Shown here piece after piece: positions 9,111-16,409 of a DNA stretch of 35,075 nucleotides (positions are counted from its first letter, which is position 1; every line of letters starts with the position of its first letter). The notes under the pieces are model-generated. The model was not told the origin of the DNA. It made no database searches and worked only from the letters and a program-made list of their open reading frames with translations. The position numbers and the translations under genes were made by a program. Origin of the DNA: Chordibacter sp038110535 (GTDB lineage: Bacteria > Verrucomicrobiota > Verrucomicrobiia > Opitutales > Seribacteraceae); NCBI GenBank assembly GCA_038110535.1, contig JAYNJW010000019.1, positions 1-35,075 on the forward strand. Direction: 5' to 3'.

Positions 9111-10601
9111 ATGTATAAATATCTGAAAAATGAATCATTCATGGTCTTGATGGTTAGTTGTGTGATGAGCTGTACACTTGGTGTAGGGTGTGGCTTTTCA
9201 GTTATCGAAACCCTGATAACAATGATAATCTTTTTGTATGCTCTTTGGAAATTGATAGGTAAAAATCATCAAAAAAAGAAATTTTTGATAGTCAGTGGGA
9301 TAAGTATACTTTTTATAATACGACTATTTTTTGTGATTCCTACAAATTATAAAAAAATACAAAATACAAAATCAAACGAAATTAACAAGGAATATATTTG
9401 TACTGTTTTAGCAATGACAAAAAATATATTTGAAAGTGAAAGTTTTAGAGGTTGGATAGTAGAAACACACCCACCAAATAAAAAAATATATGGAAGAGTA
9501 ATACAACTAAAAAATGAATTTCGAGAAAAAAACATTAATGCACTTAAAAAAATAAAATTAATAGTGACTATCGCAGATCAAGATTTAAATTGTATAGTAA
9601 TAAATGACGCAAGAAAGATAAATTTTAAAAATGAGACTCTGGTTCAACATCTCGCAAAAGAAGAACGAATTGTAAATGATCAAAAAACTATAGATTCAGT
9701 TGGATTTGGTTGGGCAATGCTAACCGGATCTAAAGAACTTATTTCAACTTGTAGTATGAGGGCGTTTTTTAGTACAGGAACAATGCATCTTTTTGCGGTA
9801 AGTGGATTACATATAGGATTCTTTTATATAATTATATCAACCATACTTAAACCTTTTCAATTAAATACTGTTTTGTTAATGGTACTGAAAATGGTGATAT
9901 GCTTAATTTATCTATTTTATATTGACTATCCACATTCAGCTATGCGTGCGTTTATTATGATATCTTTTTTTGATTTTTGTAAATTCATGAATGTGAAACA
10001 GAAATCTACTACATTTTTTAATATATCGATTATTGCAATTTTATTTTTTGATCCTGCAGTACTTTTTTCCTTAAGTGCACAATTGTCTTACACTGTTGTT
10101 CTATTTATATTATTTAGTTTACCGGGCAAATCAAAACCCAAAACCAAAATAGAACTATTTTTAGACAATGTATTAAGATTTTTTATTATTTCAATTTCTG
10201 CTTCTGCGGGATCTGCTTTGTTAGTTTTAGATTACTTTAATTATTTTCCTTTTTTAAGTGTAATTACTAATATATTTATAGCTCCTTTTATATTTGTTTT
10301 TTATGTTACAAATGTTTTATTTTTTGCATGTTTCTTATTTTTTGAATCCTGTTTACTACTTAATTTACATGTTTTTTTATACGAAATTATAAACTTTATC
10401 ATACAGTCTATTCTTAAAGTTAATTCTCGCTTACCTGCTTTTACGGGTATGAATTACGAAATTATAAATTTTTCCCATTTTTTCTTATTTTTAAGTCTTC
10501 TGCTTTGCTCTTGTTTTCGTGTTAAACAGAAATTCAAGATTTCAAGTGTTTTCCTCTACTACAGTTTTATTTGGGTATATTGCTTATTAATTTCTTCCTA
10601 A
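9111..10601 (+). CDS. comEC: ComEC/Rec2-family competence membrane protein (core domain only)
   Basis: ComEC forms the inner-membrane channel for incoming single-stranded DNA in natural transformation. The 496-residue protein has two N-terminal membrane segments, a soluble region (about 80-190) and then the Competence domain, marked by HLFAVSGLHIG at 226-236 and a series of hydrophobic helices with SLSAQLSYTVVL. The C-terminal metallo-beta-lactamase-like domain of full-length ComEC is absent. Base and codon use differ sharply from the neighbours: two 60-base lines at 9481-9600 contain only 12 and 13 G/C, and ATA and AAA codons abound. That may reflect recent acquisition or relaxed constraint. 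No clear ribosome-binding site precedes the ATG. DNA uptake is inferred from the family; other com genes are not in the window. Confidence 0.85.
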   Translation: MYKYLKNESFMVLMVSCVMSCTLGVGCGFSVIETLITMIIFLYALWKLIGKNHQKKKFLIVSGISILFIIRLFFVIPTNYKKIQNTKSNEINKEYICTVLAMTKNIFESESFRGWIVETHPPNKKIYGRVIQLKNEFREKNINALKKIKLIVTIADQDLNCIVINDARKINFKNETLVQHLAKEERIVNDQKTIDSVGFGWAMLTGSKELISTCSMRAFFSTGTMHLFAVSGLHIGFFYIIISTILKPFQLNTVLLMVLKMVICLIYLFYIDYPHSAMRAFIMISFFDFCKFMNVKQKSTTFFNISIIAILFFDPAVLFSLSAQLSYTVVLFILFSLPGKSKPKTKIELFLDNVLRFFIISISASAGSALLVLDYFNYFPFLSVITNIFIAPFIFVFYVTNVLFFACFLFFESCLLLNLHVFLYEIINFIIQSILKVNSRLPAFTGMNYEIINFSHFFLFLSLLLCSCFRVKQKFKISSVFLYYSFIWVYCLLISS

Positions 10602-10676
10602 ACTAAGGTTGCATTCTTATGATGGTTGCCCTGTGCATGGGAATTCTCTAGGTATAATGTTTTTGTCATCTTACTC

Positions 10677-11813
10677 ATGTACTCAAAAGACACTTTTAAT
10701 TTGTGGCACAGTGGTCAGGGTCACTGGAGATCAGTCCCTGTTTCGGATTGGAACGACTGGACCTGGCAATTGCGAAACCGTTTAAATCATAAAGATGATA
10801 TCAGTAAATATTTATCACTGAGCGAAGATGAGTCCGATGGACTAGATATCGCAAAAGATAAGCTCTTAGTTTCTATTACTCCTCATTTTTTTAATTTGAT
10901 AGATCCAAGCAACCCACACTGTCCAATAAGAAAACAAGTAATTCCCAGTAAAGCAGAGAAAATTTTTTTAGACCATGAGGATATTGATCCAGTAGGAGAA
11001 GAGGGTTCTATGGTCACACCCGGTTTGGTACATCGTTACCCAGATCGAGTTCTTTTTTTAGTAACTGACAGGTGTGGTTCCTACTGCAGATATTGTACGC
11101 GTAGTAGGCTTGTATCTAATGCCCAGGGCTATGGCTTTCATCCAAATTTTGAACAAAACCTTGCTTACATTAGGAACCATGAGGAGATTCGCGATGTTCT
11201 TATTAGTGGTGGAGATCCTCTCTTATTATCTGACAATAAGCTTTCAATGTTATTGCAAGAACTAGCTGATATATCTCATGTGGAGTTTGTACGACTGGGC
11301 TCTCGCCTCCCTGTCTTTCTTCCTCAACGGATCACTCCTAATTTATTAAATTCTTTAAAATCTCACCCCAACCTGTGGATGAGTATTCATGTGAATCATC
11401 CCCATGAATGCACACTTGAACTGAAGGATGCCTGTCATAGGCTGGCCAATTCTGGTATTCCTCTTGGTAATCAATCTGTCTTACTTAAGGGTATTAATGA
11501 TAATGTGGAAACGATGAAAAGTCTTATTCATCGTCTCTTAATGATGAAGGTAAGGCCTTATTATTTATACCAGTGTGATTTGGTTCCCGGTAGTTCACAT
11601 TTGCGTACTCCTGTATCCAGGGGGATTGAAATTATCGAAGGGCTAAGAGGATCTACCACTGGTTATGCAATTCCCCAATTTGTGATTGATGCCCCTGGGG
11701 GGGGAGGTAAGATACCTCTAAACCCTGATTATGTTGAGGGAGTGGATGACAATGTATGGACACTCAGAAACTTTGAGGGAAAGCAATTTACTTATCATTC
11801 TGTAAAGGCTTAA
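10677..11813 (+). CDS. kamA: Lysine 2,3-aminomutase-type radical SAM enzyme (KamA family)
   Basis: This 378-residue radical-SAM and PLP enzyme is expected to convert L-lysine to beta-lysine. The [4Fe-4S] cysteines are C133, C137 and C140 (CGSYCRYC). ISGGDPLLL follows, and the PLP-binding lysine is K345 in DAPGGGGK. Two aspartates that contact the lysine side chain in characterised lysine 2,3-aminomutases seem kept (YQCDLVPGS and VIDAPGG), which argues against the glutamate 2,3-aminomutase variant. The N-terminal WNDWTWQLRNRL is also typical. The ATG at 10677 is preferred over an upstream TTG at 10626, because family similarity begins just after it. No acetyltransferase partner (ablB) or efp gene is adjacent, so the role (osmolyte, lysine catabolism or EF-P modification) stays open. 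It converges on dnaN with a 7-base gap. Confidence 0.9.
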   Translation: MYSKDTFNLWHSGQGHWRSVPVSDWNDWTWQLRNRLNHKDDISKYLSLSEDESDGLDIAKDKLLVSITPHFFNLIDPSNPHCPIRKQVIPSKAEKIFLDHEDIDPVGEEGSMVTPGLVHRYPDRVLFLVTDRCGSYCRYCTRSRLVSNAQGYGFHPNFEQNLAYIRNHEEIRDVLISGGDPLLLSDNKLSMLLQELADISHVEFVRLGSRLPVFLPQRITPNLLNSLKSHPNLWMSIHVNHPHECTLELKDACHRLANSGIPLGNQSVLLKGINDNVETMKSLIHRLLMMKVRPYYLYQCDLVPGSSHLRTPVSRGIEIIEGLRGSTTGYAIPQFVIDAPGGGGKIPLNPDYVEGVDDNVWTLRNFEGKQFTYHSVKA

Positions 11814-11820
11814 CGCCTGT

Positions 11821-12960
11821 CTAGTCTGTTCTTATTGGCATAACCACGCAAAGAAATTCGTTCTTTTTATTTGTTTCTGCATTCACCTTGAAAACACCAG
11901 GGCTCATATCATCCCTAAATTCAAAAATTACCTTATCGTGATTAATAGACTTAAGAGGATCCAAGAGAAACTTTGGGTTAAAAGAAACTACTGCATCTTG
12001 TCCCTCATACTCTATGGTCATAGACTCGCTTGCGTCTCCCAAAGTGCTTTGCCCATAGATCTCCATTTCGTTCGCCTTTATTCTTAAGGTAACCTTATCG
12101 TCCGAAACCAGAGCGGCACGATTGACACACTCCAACATAAGCTCTCTTTCTACCAAAGCTTGGTTAAAGTCATCCTTGGGTATAACCTGCTTAAAGTTTG
12201 GGTATTTTCCTTCGACAACCTTAGAGACTAAGTAGATCGAGTCCCGAAACCCTGTGGTTTCGTCTTTTTTGTTGGTAACATTCAGTTTGAGTGAAACCTG
12301 ACGGTCAGTGAAGTTCAACTCAATAGCTTGTGCCACGCTCGGAAGCCTTTCCAGTTCAGCAACGGTTAAAGATGGAAGAATAAATTCTCCATTGTTTTCT
12401 GGGGAAGTTTTTTCAGCTTTGCTAGTTACCGCAAGTCTTCTGCCGTCTGTTGCGACCAGAGATATTGTTTCTTCTTCTTTTTGAAAAAACACTCCCTTGA
12501 GCATATATCGTTCTTCATTTACAGACTGTGCGTAAGACACACTTTTGAGCATCGAGGTTAGCTCTTCCCTTTCTAGGGTAAAGGATTTGCTATTCTCGAG
12601 TTCAGGTAGTGGTGGAAATTCTTTACTATCCATTCCCACGAGGTTAAAGATTGATCCTCGGGTTGATATCGTCGCTTTGGGTGATCCAGTGGAAGATACT
12701 TTTACTTCCATATCTGCAAGTTCGCGAACAATTCTGACCAACTCCTTAACTGGCAATGTGACTGAACCTACTTCTTCAACATCTGCCGAAACCGAGCATT
12801 TAATCCCAAGATCTAAATTCGTTGTTGATAACGAAACACAGTCCTTTTTGGCTTCAATTAAAACATTTTGTAAAATTGGCATTGTTTTTCGAGAACCTAC
12901 AACGCTAGAAACGAGCTGTAGTCCTGCACCGAAATGGTCTCTGTTGATTATGAAATTCAT
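11821..12960 (-). CDS. dnaN: DNA polymerase III beta subunit (sliding clamp)
   Basis: This is a 379-residue beta clamp. It forms a ring dimer on DNA that tethers the replicative polymerase and binds repair proteins. The N-terminus (MNFIINRDHFGAGLQLV, with SRKTMPILQNVLIEA) and the C-terminal VVMPIRTD are typical, and three clamp-like repeats fit the length. The gene stands without dnaA or recF beside it. Upstream lies an A/T-rich stretch with DnaA-box-like sites, so DnaA may control it or an origin may be present. It is convergent with kamA. Confidence 0.97.
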   Translation of the reverse strand: MNFIINRDHFGAGLQLVSSVVGSRKTMPILQNVLIEAKKDCVSLSTTNLDLGIKCSVSADVEEVGSVTLPVKELVRIVRELADMEVKVSSTGSPKATISTRGSIFNLVGMDSKEFPPLPELENSKSFTLEREELTSMLKSVSYAQSVNEERYMLKGVFFQKEEETISLVATDGRRLAVTSKAEKTSPENNGEFILPSLTVAELERLPSVAQAIELNFTDRQVSLKLNVTNKKDETTGFRDSIYLVSKVVEGKYPNFKQVIPKDDFNQALVERELMLECVNRAALVSDDKVTLRIKANEMEIYGQSTLGDASESMTIEYEGQDAVVSFNPKFLLDPLKSINHDKVIFEFRDDMSPGVFKVNAETNKKNEFLCVVMPIRTD

Positions 12961-13200
12961 CGGGTATGTTTTGAAGCGGGATTGAACTTAAAACAACATT
13001 TAATTATTAAGAAGATAATTAAAAGATAAAAACTTACTTATAATATAAGAAGATAAAAACTAAAACATTTCTATAAGTATGTGATGAATAAAGAATAACA
13101 AAACATTTTTTTGTGAATAAGACTTAGAAGAAAAGAGGAAAAACTCACGGTCGTGTATAAAAAAGCAATAATCCACAAAAAAATAACATCGAGAGAAGGC
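12961..13200. promoter_or_regulatory. A/T-rich gap upstream of dnaN with DnaA-box-like sites; candidate origin or dnaN control region
   Basis: This 240-base non-coding stretch is very A/T-rich between about 12990 and 13110. On its far side it has one exact DnaA-box match (TGTGAATAA at 13112-13120, reverse of TTATTCACA) and two one-mismatch sites (CGTGTATAA at 13152-13160; TAATCCACA at 13169-13177). An 11-base direct repeat, AGATAAAAACT, occurs at 13024 and 13051. A box cluster next to an unwinding-prone stretch beside dnaN is how many origins look. One perfect box in A/T-rich DNA can also arise by chance, and DnaA binding could merely regulate dnaN. Confidence 0.4.
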
Positions 13201-13554
13201 TTATTTTTTACGGAGCGATTCTAAAAAATCCCAAAAACTTTGGTGGTTTTCGATAACAGACTCTTCAGATGAGGGCATATTGCACCGAATCATAAAATCT
13301 TGAAAAGAATTTTTTTCTAAGATGAACTGACAGTGTAATGTATTTTCCTTTCGTTCAAAATAGATTCTCATCTCGTCGAGTCGAATTCTGTAATAAGTCA
13401 TCCCTTTTCGGAGAAACTTTCCTATACCCGAGCTTTTATCCGAAAGAATGTCGCTAGATAAAGAACTAAGCTTTTCAACCAGTTCCAACTGTTCTGCCTG
13501 AGAGAGACCCGACATGGCATCGAGGCTTTGTGTAGAAAAAGTTACCTGTCTCAC
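13201..13554 (-). CDS. Small protein resembling RelE/ParE-type toxins, no visible antitoxin
   Basis: This is a 117-residue soluble protein. The middle part reads like a RelE/ParE-fold toxin: an N-terminal helix pair (GLSQAEQLELVEKLSSLS), then GKFLRKGMTYYRIRLDEMRIYFE, which matches the pattern of a basic loop, YRxR strand and RxxFE strand, followed by a further strand (CQFILEKNSF). The 25-residue C-terminal tail is not typical of toxins. No small antitoxin-like gene is adjacent on either side, so it may be an orphan or domesticated member. It lies between dnaN (same strand, 240 bases away) and kdsD (divergent). The assignment rests on pattern only. Confidence 0.55.
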   Translation of the reverse strand: MRQVTFSTQSLDAMSGLSQAEQLELVEKLSSLSSDILSDKSSGIGKFLRKGMTYYRIRLDEMRIYFERKENTLHCQFILEKNSFQDFMIRCNMPSSEESVIENHQSFWDFLESLRKK

Positions 13555-13607
13555 TTGTTGAATTTATTACACCAACCAGATTTATGCAATACCAAGGGTT
13601 CCGCGTA

Positions 13608-13637
13608 TTGACCTTATTTAGTTCTTCTCGATAGAAA
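13608..13637 (+). promoter_or_regulatory. Candidate sigma-70-type promoter for kdsD
   Basis: TTGACC at 13608-13613 matches the -35 box at five of six bases. TAGAAA at 13632-13637 matches the -10 box at four of six, after an 18-base spacer. It lies 29 bases before the kdsD start, and an AAGGAAG ribosome-binding site follows at about 13652. This is the only reasonable promoter match in the 112-base divergent gap. Confidence 0.35.
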
Positions 13638-13666
13638 ATCAAATGATATAAAGGAAGATTATCAAT

Positions 13667-14644
13667 ATGGACAACCTCCCCCAAGAAGCCCAAGAAGCCA
13701 AAGAGGTGCTTGCCAAAGAAGCACTGGCCATTCAAGAGGTTGCAAACCGATTGATTCCCCAAGAATTTTCAAATGCGATAGATATTCTTTTCAAAAAAGA
13801 AGGAAAGATAATTGTGACTGGCATTGGAAAGTCTGGTCATGTAGGCAAAAAAATGGCGGCAATGTTGTGCAGCACGGGTTCACCAACCACCTTCCTTCAT
13901 CCATCAGAAGCGGTTCATGGAGACCTGGGAATACATCAAGAAGGGGATCCTGTAATCTTTCTTTCCAATAGTGGATCAACCCCGGAGCTACTTTATCTGG
14001 AACCGGTTTTCCGAGCCAGGGGTGCAAAAATCGTCGGGATTCTTGGAAAACAAAAGAGTCCTCTGGCCAAGAAAGTGGATGTTGTATTGGATGCATCGGT
14101 GAACGAGGAAGCGGATCCCCTTGGTATTGTGCCAACATCCAGCTTTGCCGCGGCGGCGGCATTAGGTGATGCTATTGGCTCTGCCCTAATGAAACGAAGA
14201 AATTTTGATTCCACTGAGTATGCCAAAACACACCCAGCTGGTCAGCTGGGAAGAAATCTATTATTAAAGGTAAAAGATGTGTTCCATCCAGTTGAAAAAG
14301 TTTCCTGTTTAACGAGAGAAAACTCGATCAAAGATGCTGTTATTGGGATGTCAAAATATCCCTTAGGGGCAGCCTGTATTTTAGATAAGAAACAATTAAT
14401 TGGCATTATTACAGATGGTGATTTAAGGCGTGCCCTCTTAGAAAAAGACAACATAAATACTGCTACGGCATTGGAGATTATGTCCCACCATCCTCAAACT
14501 ATTGGTCCCGAAGAAAGTTTGGGCTTTGCTTTGGAGCTTATGGAAAAGAGAAAACCCTCTCCAGTATCTTTACTCCCTGTGGTATGTCCAAAAACAGAAA
14601 CCTTCTTGGGACTAATCCGTTTACATGATGTTCTTTCTGGATAA
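13667..14644 (+). CDS. kdsD: Arabinose-5-phosphate isomerase (KpsF/GutQ/KdsD family)
   Basis: This enzyme interconverts ribulose 5-phosphate and arabinose 5-phosphate, the first step toward Kdo for lipopolysaccharide. The 325-residue protein has an SIS sugar-isomerase domain (about 35-175; GIGKSGHVGKKMAA, SEAVHGDLG, SNSGSTPE, THPAGQLGRNL) followed by two CBS domains (about 205-325; GIITDGDLRRALLE). Length and order fit the family. A strong AAGGAAG ribosome-binding site precedes the ATG. The FtsB-like gene follows after 6 bases, and two sugar-activation genes come next, so this looks like an envelope-precursor operon. The presence of the gene implies a Gram-negative cell that makes Kdo. Confidence 0.95.
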   Translation: MDNLPQEAQEAKEVLAKEALAIQEVANRLIPQEFSNAIDILFKKEGKIIVTGIGKSGHVGKKMAAMLCSTGSPTTFLHPSEAVHGDLGIHQEGDPVIFLSNSGSTPELLYLEPVFRARGAKIVGILGKQKSPLAKKVDVVLDASVNEEADPLGIVPTSSFAAAAALGDAIGSALMKRRNFDSTEYAKTHPAGQLGRNLLLKVKDVFHPVEKVSCLTRENSIKDAVIGMSKYPLGAACILDKKQLIGIITDGDLRRALLEKDNINTATALEIMSHHPQTIGPEESLGFALELMEKRKPSPVSLLPVVCPKTETFLGLIRLHDVLSG

Positions 14645-14650
14645 CAGAAA

Positions 14651-14944
14651 ATGATAAAGAAAAAAATATTTCCCTCGCTACTGCTTGTTTTTTCTTTGGC
14701 CTGCTTGGTTTATTTAACCCTACAGGTAAACCAAGCATTACAAGAGTATAAACACTGGAAAACCAGAGAATCCGTGCTCGAAAAAGAGTTAGAGGTTTTG
14801 CGCGAGGAGGCACGGATTCACCAACAGTTTCTAGACAGGTTGCGAAGAAACCCCGATTTTCAGGATGAAGTTGCAAGAAAAGAATTGGGATATGGCAATG
14901 CCGAAGAATGGCTTTATCGATTTCCTGAAGAGCCCACAGACTAA
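14651..14944 (+). CDS. FtsB/DivIC-type septum formation initiator protein
   Basis: This is a 97-residue bitopic membrane protein: a short basic N-terminus (MIKKK), one membrane segment (about 7-28), then a coiled coil (about 30-72) ending in FLDRLRRNPDFQDEVARKELGYG. The last part matches the FtsB/DivIC C-terminal pattern, where the protein binds its FtsL and FtsQ-like partners in the divisome. It sits between kdsD (6 bases) and the pyrophosphorylase gene (7 bases), so it is almost certainly co-transcribed with envelope sugar genes. FtsB-like proteins are commonly paired with central metabolic genes, and the position here is in keeping with that. Confidence 0.85.
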   Translation: MIKKKIFPSLLLVFSLACLVYLTLQVNQALQEYKHWKTRESVLEKELEVLREEARIHQQFLDRLRRNPDFQDEVARKELGYGNAEEWLYRFPEEPTD

Positions 14945-14951
14945 ACAGACC

Positions 14952-16385
14952 ATGGAAAATTTTTTCGAAGAAGAGGGCGCAATACAAGAAGCCTTCCGCT
15001 CGATCGGTCAGGATCAAATTTTTAGGTTTTGGAAAGAACTCAACCGAAAAGAAAAAGAGCAATTGCTCGGGTCCCTTAAGGGAATATCCGTGCAAGAATG
15101 TTTAACGGCCTGGAATGATATGCAAAAAGACCAAGCCAGGGTGACTGAACCAACCCCCCCAAACTTTATTGAAGCAAAAAATCCACTCTGTCCCAAATTG
15201 GCAAAATTTCGAGAGCTGGGAGAGGAACTATTGAGTCATGGTCGGGTCGCCGCTTTTACTGTGGCAGGAGGCCAGGGCACCCGCCTCGGGCACAGAGGCC
15301 CAAAGGGAACCTATACCTGTACTCCGTTGCAAAAGATATCTCTGTTTGAACATTTTGCCCGCAGCCTAAAATTCTTTTCCAAAAGGTATGGTCAGTCCCC
15401 ATGGTGGTTTATTATGACCAGCCAAGAAAACCATGAAGAGACAATTCAATTTTTCACGGCAATGAACTTTTTTGGGCTAGAAAGAAAGCGGATCAAGTTT
15501 TTCAAACAAGGCATGATGCCGGTTTTTGACCTCAATGGGAAAATTCTGTTACAAGAAAAATACAAAATCTTAATGAGCCCGAATGGCCATGGAGGGTCAT
15601 TTCGTGCACTGCTGGACTCTGGGGCTTTAGGGATTATGGAGCATGAGGCCATTGATTATATCAGTTACTTTCAAGTGGATAACCCGATGGTTTATTGCTT
15701 AGACCCTGCTTTTATCGGACTTCATGAATATGAAAAGTCCGAAATGTCTTCGAAAGCGGTCCAAAAAATAAACGCCAGTGAAAGAGTGGGTACATTCGTT
15801 AAATGGAACAACCAGTTGCATGTTGTTGAATACAGTGATATTCCCCAAGAATTATCCGAAGAAAAAACCCCAGATGGAAGTCTTCGTTACCAGCTGGGGA
15901 GCATTGCGATCCATTTGCTCAATCGTACTTTTGTCAAACGGGTAGCGGAAACAAAAAAGTCTAAAACAAACAGGCTTATCTACCACGGAGCACTCAAGGC
16001 AGTTTCTTACATAGATGATGCGGGAAACCGCATTAAACCCAATGCCCCCAATGCCCTTAAGGCAGAAACATTCGTTTTTGACGCCTTGCCACTTGCCCAA
16101 AATCCCCTCGTTTTAGAAATCGATCGGCGTGAAGAATTTGCACCTATTAAAAATGCCACAGGATCAGACTCTCTGGAATCATCTCAGGAACTCCAATTGG
16201 CAAGAGCTCTTAAATGGGTGGAGCAAGTTTACCGGGAAACAGCTCCTCATAAGGTTGAAATCTCTGCCTCTTTTGCACCAACATGGCCACATTTTGTTGA
16301 ACAAATGTCGGGAAATCAGTCGAAGCCTACTTTACCCCCCAACCCAAATATTATCTTTGATGAAAACGAAATATCAGTACGATAA
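14952..16385 (+). CDS. UDP-sugar pyrophosphorylase, UDPGP/UAP (AGX) type
   Basis: This 477-residue nucleotidyltransferase is expected to make UDP-GlcNAc or UDP-glucose from UTP and the sugar 1-phosphate. The glycine-rich UTP-binding loop is AGGQGTRLG at 105-113, with the P-K-G element at 117-119. SPNGHGGSFRAL and YFQVDNPMVYCLDPAFIG follow; they match the UAP/AGX family of eukaryotes better than bacterial GalU or GlmU. The ATG at 14952 is preferred: an upstream in-frame start at 14865 would overlap most of the FtsB-like tail. The phosphohexomutase gene follows 24 bases later, which suggests that the two supply an activated sugar in sequence. Which sugar is used cannot be fixed by eye. Confidence 0.88.
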   Translation: MENFFEEEGAIQEAFRSIGQDQIFRFWKELNRKEKEQLLGSLKGISVQECLTAWNDMQKDQARVTEPTPPNFIEAKNPLCPKLAKFRELGEELLSHGRVAAFTVAGGQGTRLGHRGPKGTYTCTPLQKISLFEHFARSLKFFSKRYGQSPWWFIMTSQENHEETIQFFTAMNFFGLERKRIKFFKQGMMPVFDLNGKILLQEKYKILMSPNGHGGSFRALLDSGALGIMEHEAIDYISYFQVDNPMVYCLDPAFIGLHEYEKSEMSSKAVQKINASERVGTFVKWNNQLHVVEYSDIPQELSEEKTPDGSLRYQLGSIAIHLLNRTFVKRVAETKKSKTNRLIYHGALKAVSYIDDAGNRIKPNAPNALKAETFVFDALPLAQNPLVLEIDRREEFAPIKNATGSDSLESSQELQLARALKWVEQVYRETAPHKVEISASFAPTWPHFVEQMSGNQSKPTLPPNPNIIFDENEISVR

Positions 16386-16409
16386 TAAAGACAAAAATAG
16401 AAAAAATTA

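Noticed and set aside
10626..10676. A TTG start extending the aminomutase by 17 residues
   Set aside because: Conserved KamA sequence begins just after the ATG at 10677, and the extension has no family match.
11806..11817. A small palindrome (AGGC/GCCT) between kamA and dnaN, as a bidirectional terminator
   Set aside because: Only four base pairs, with no flanking T or A runs.
14865..14951. An upstream in-frame start for the UDP-sugar pyrophosphorylase
   Set aside because: It would overlap the FtsB-like gene by 80 bases, and the added residues are the shadow of that gene. The ATG at 14952 fits the operon spacing.
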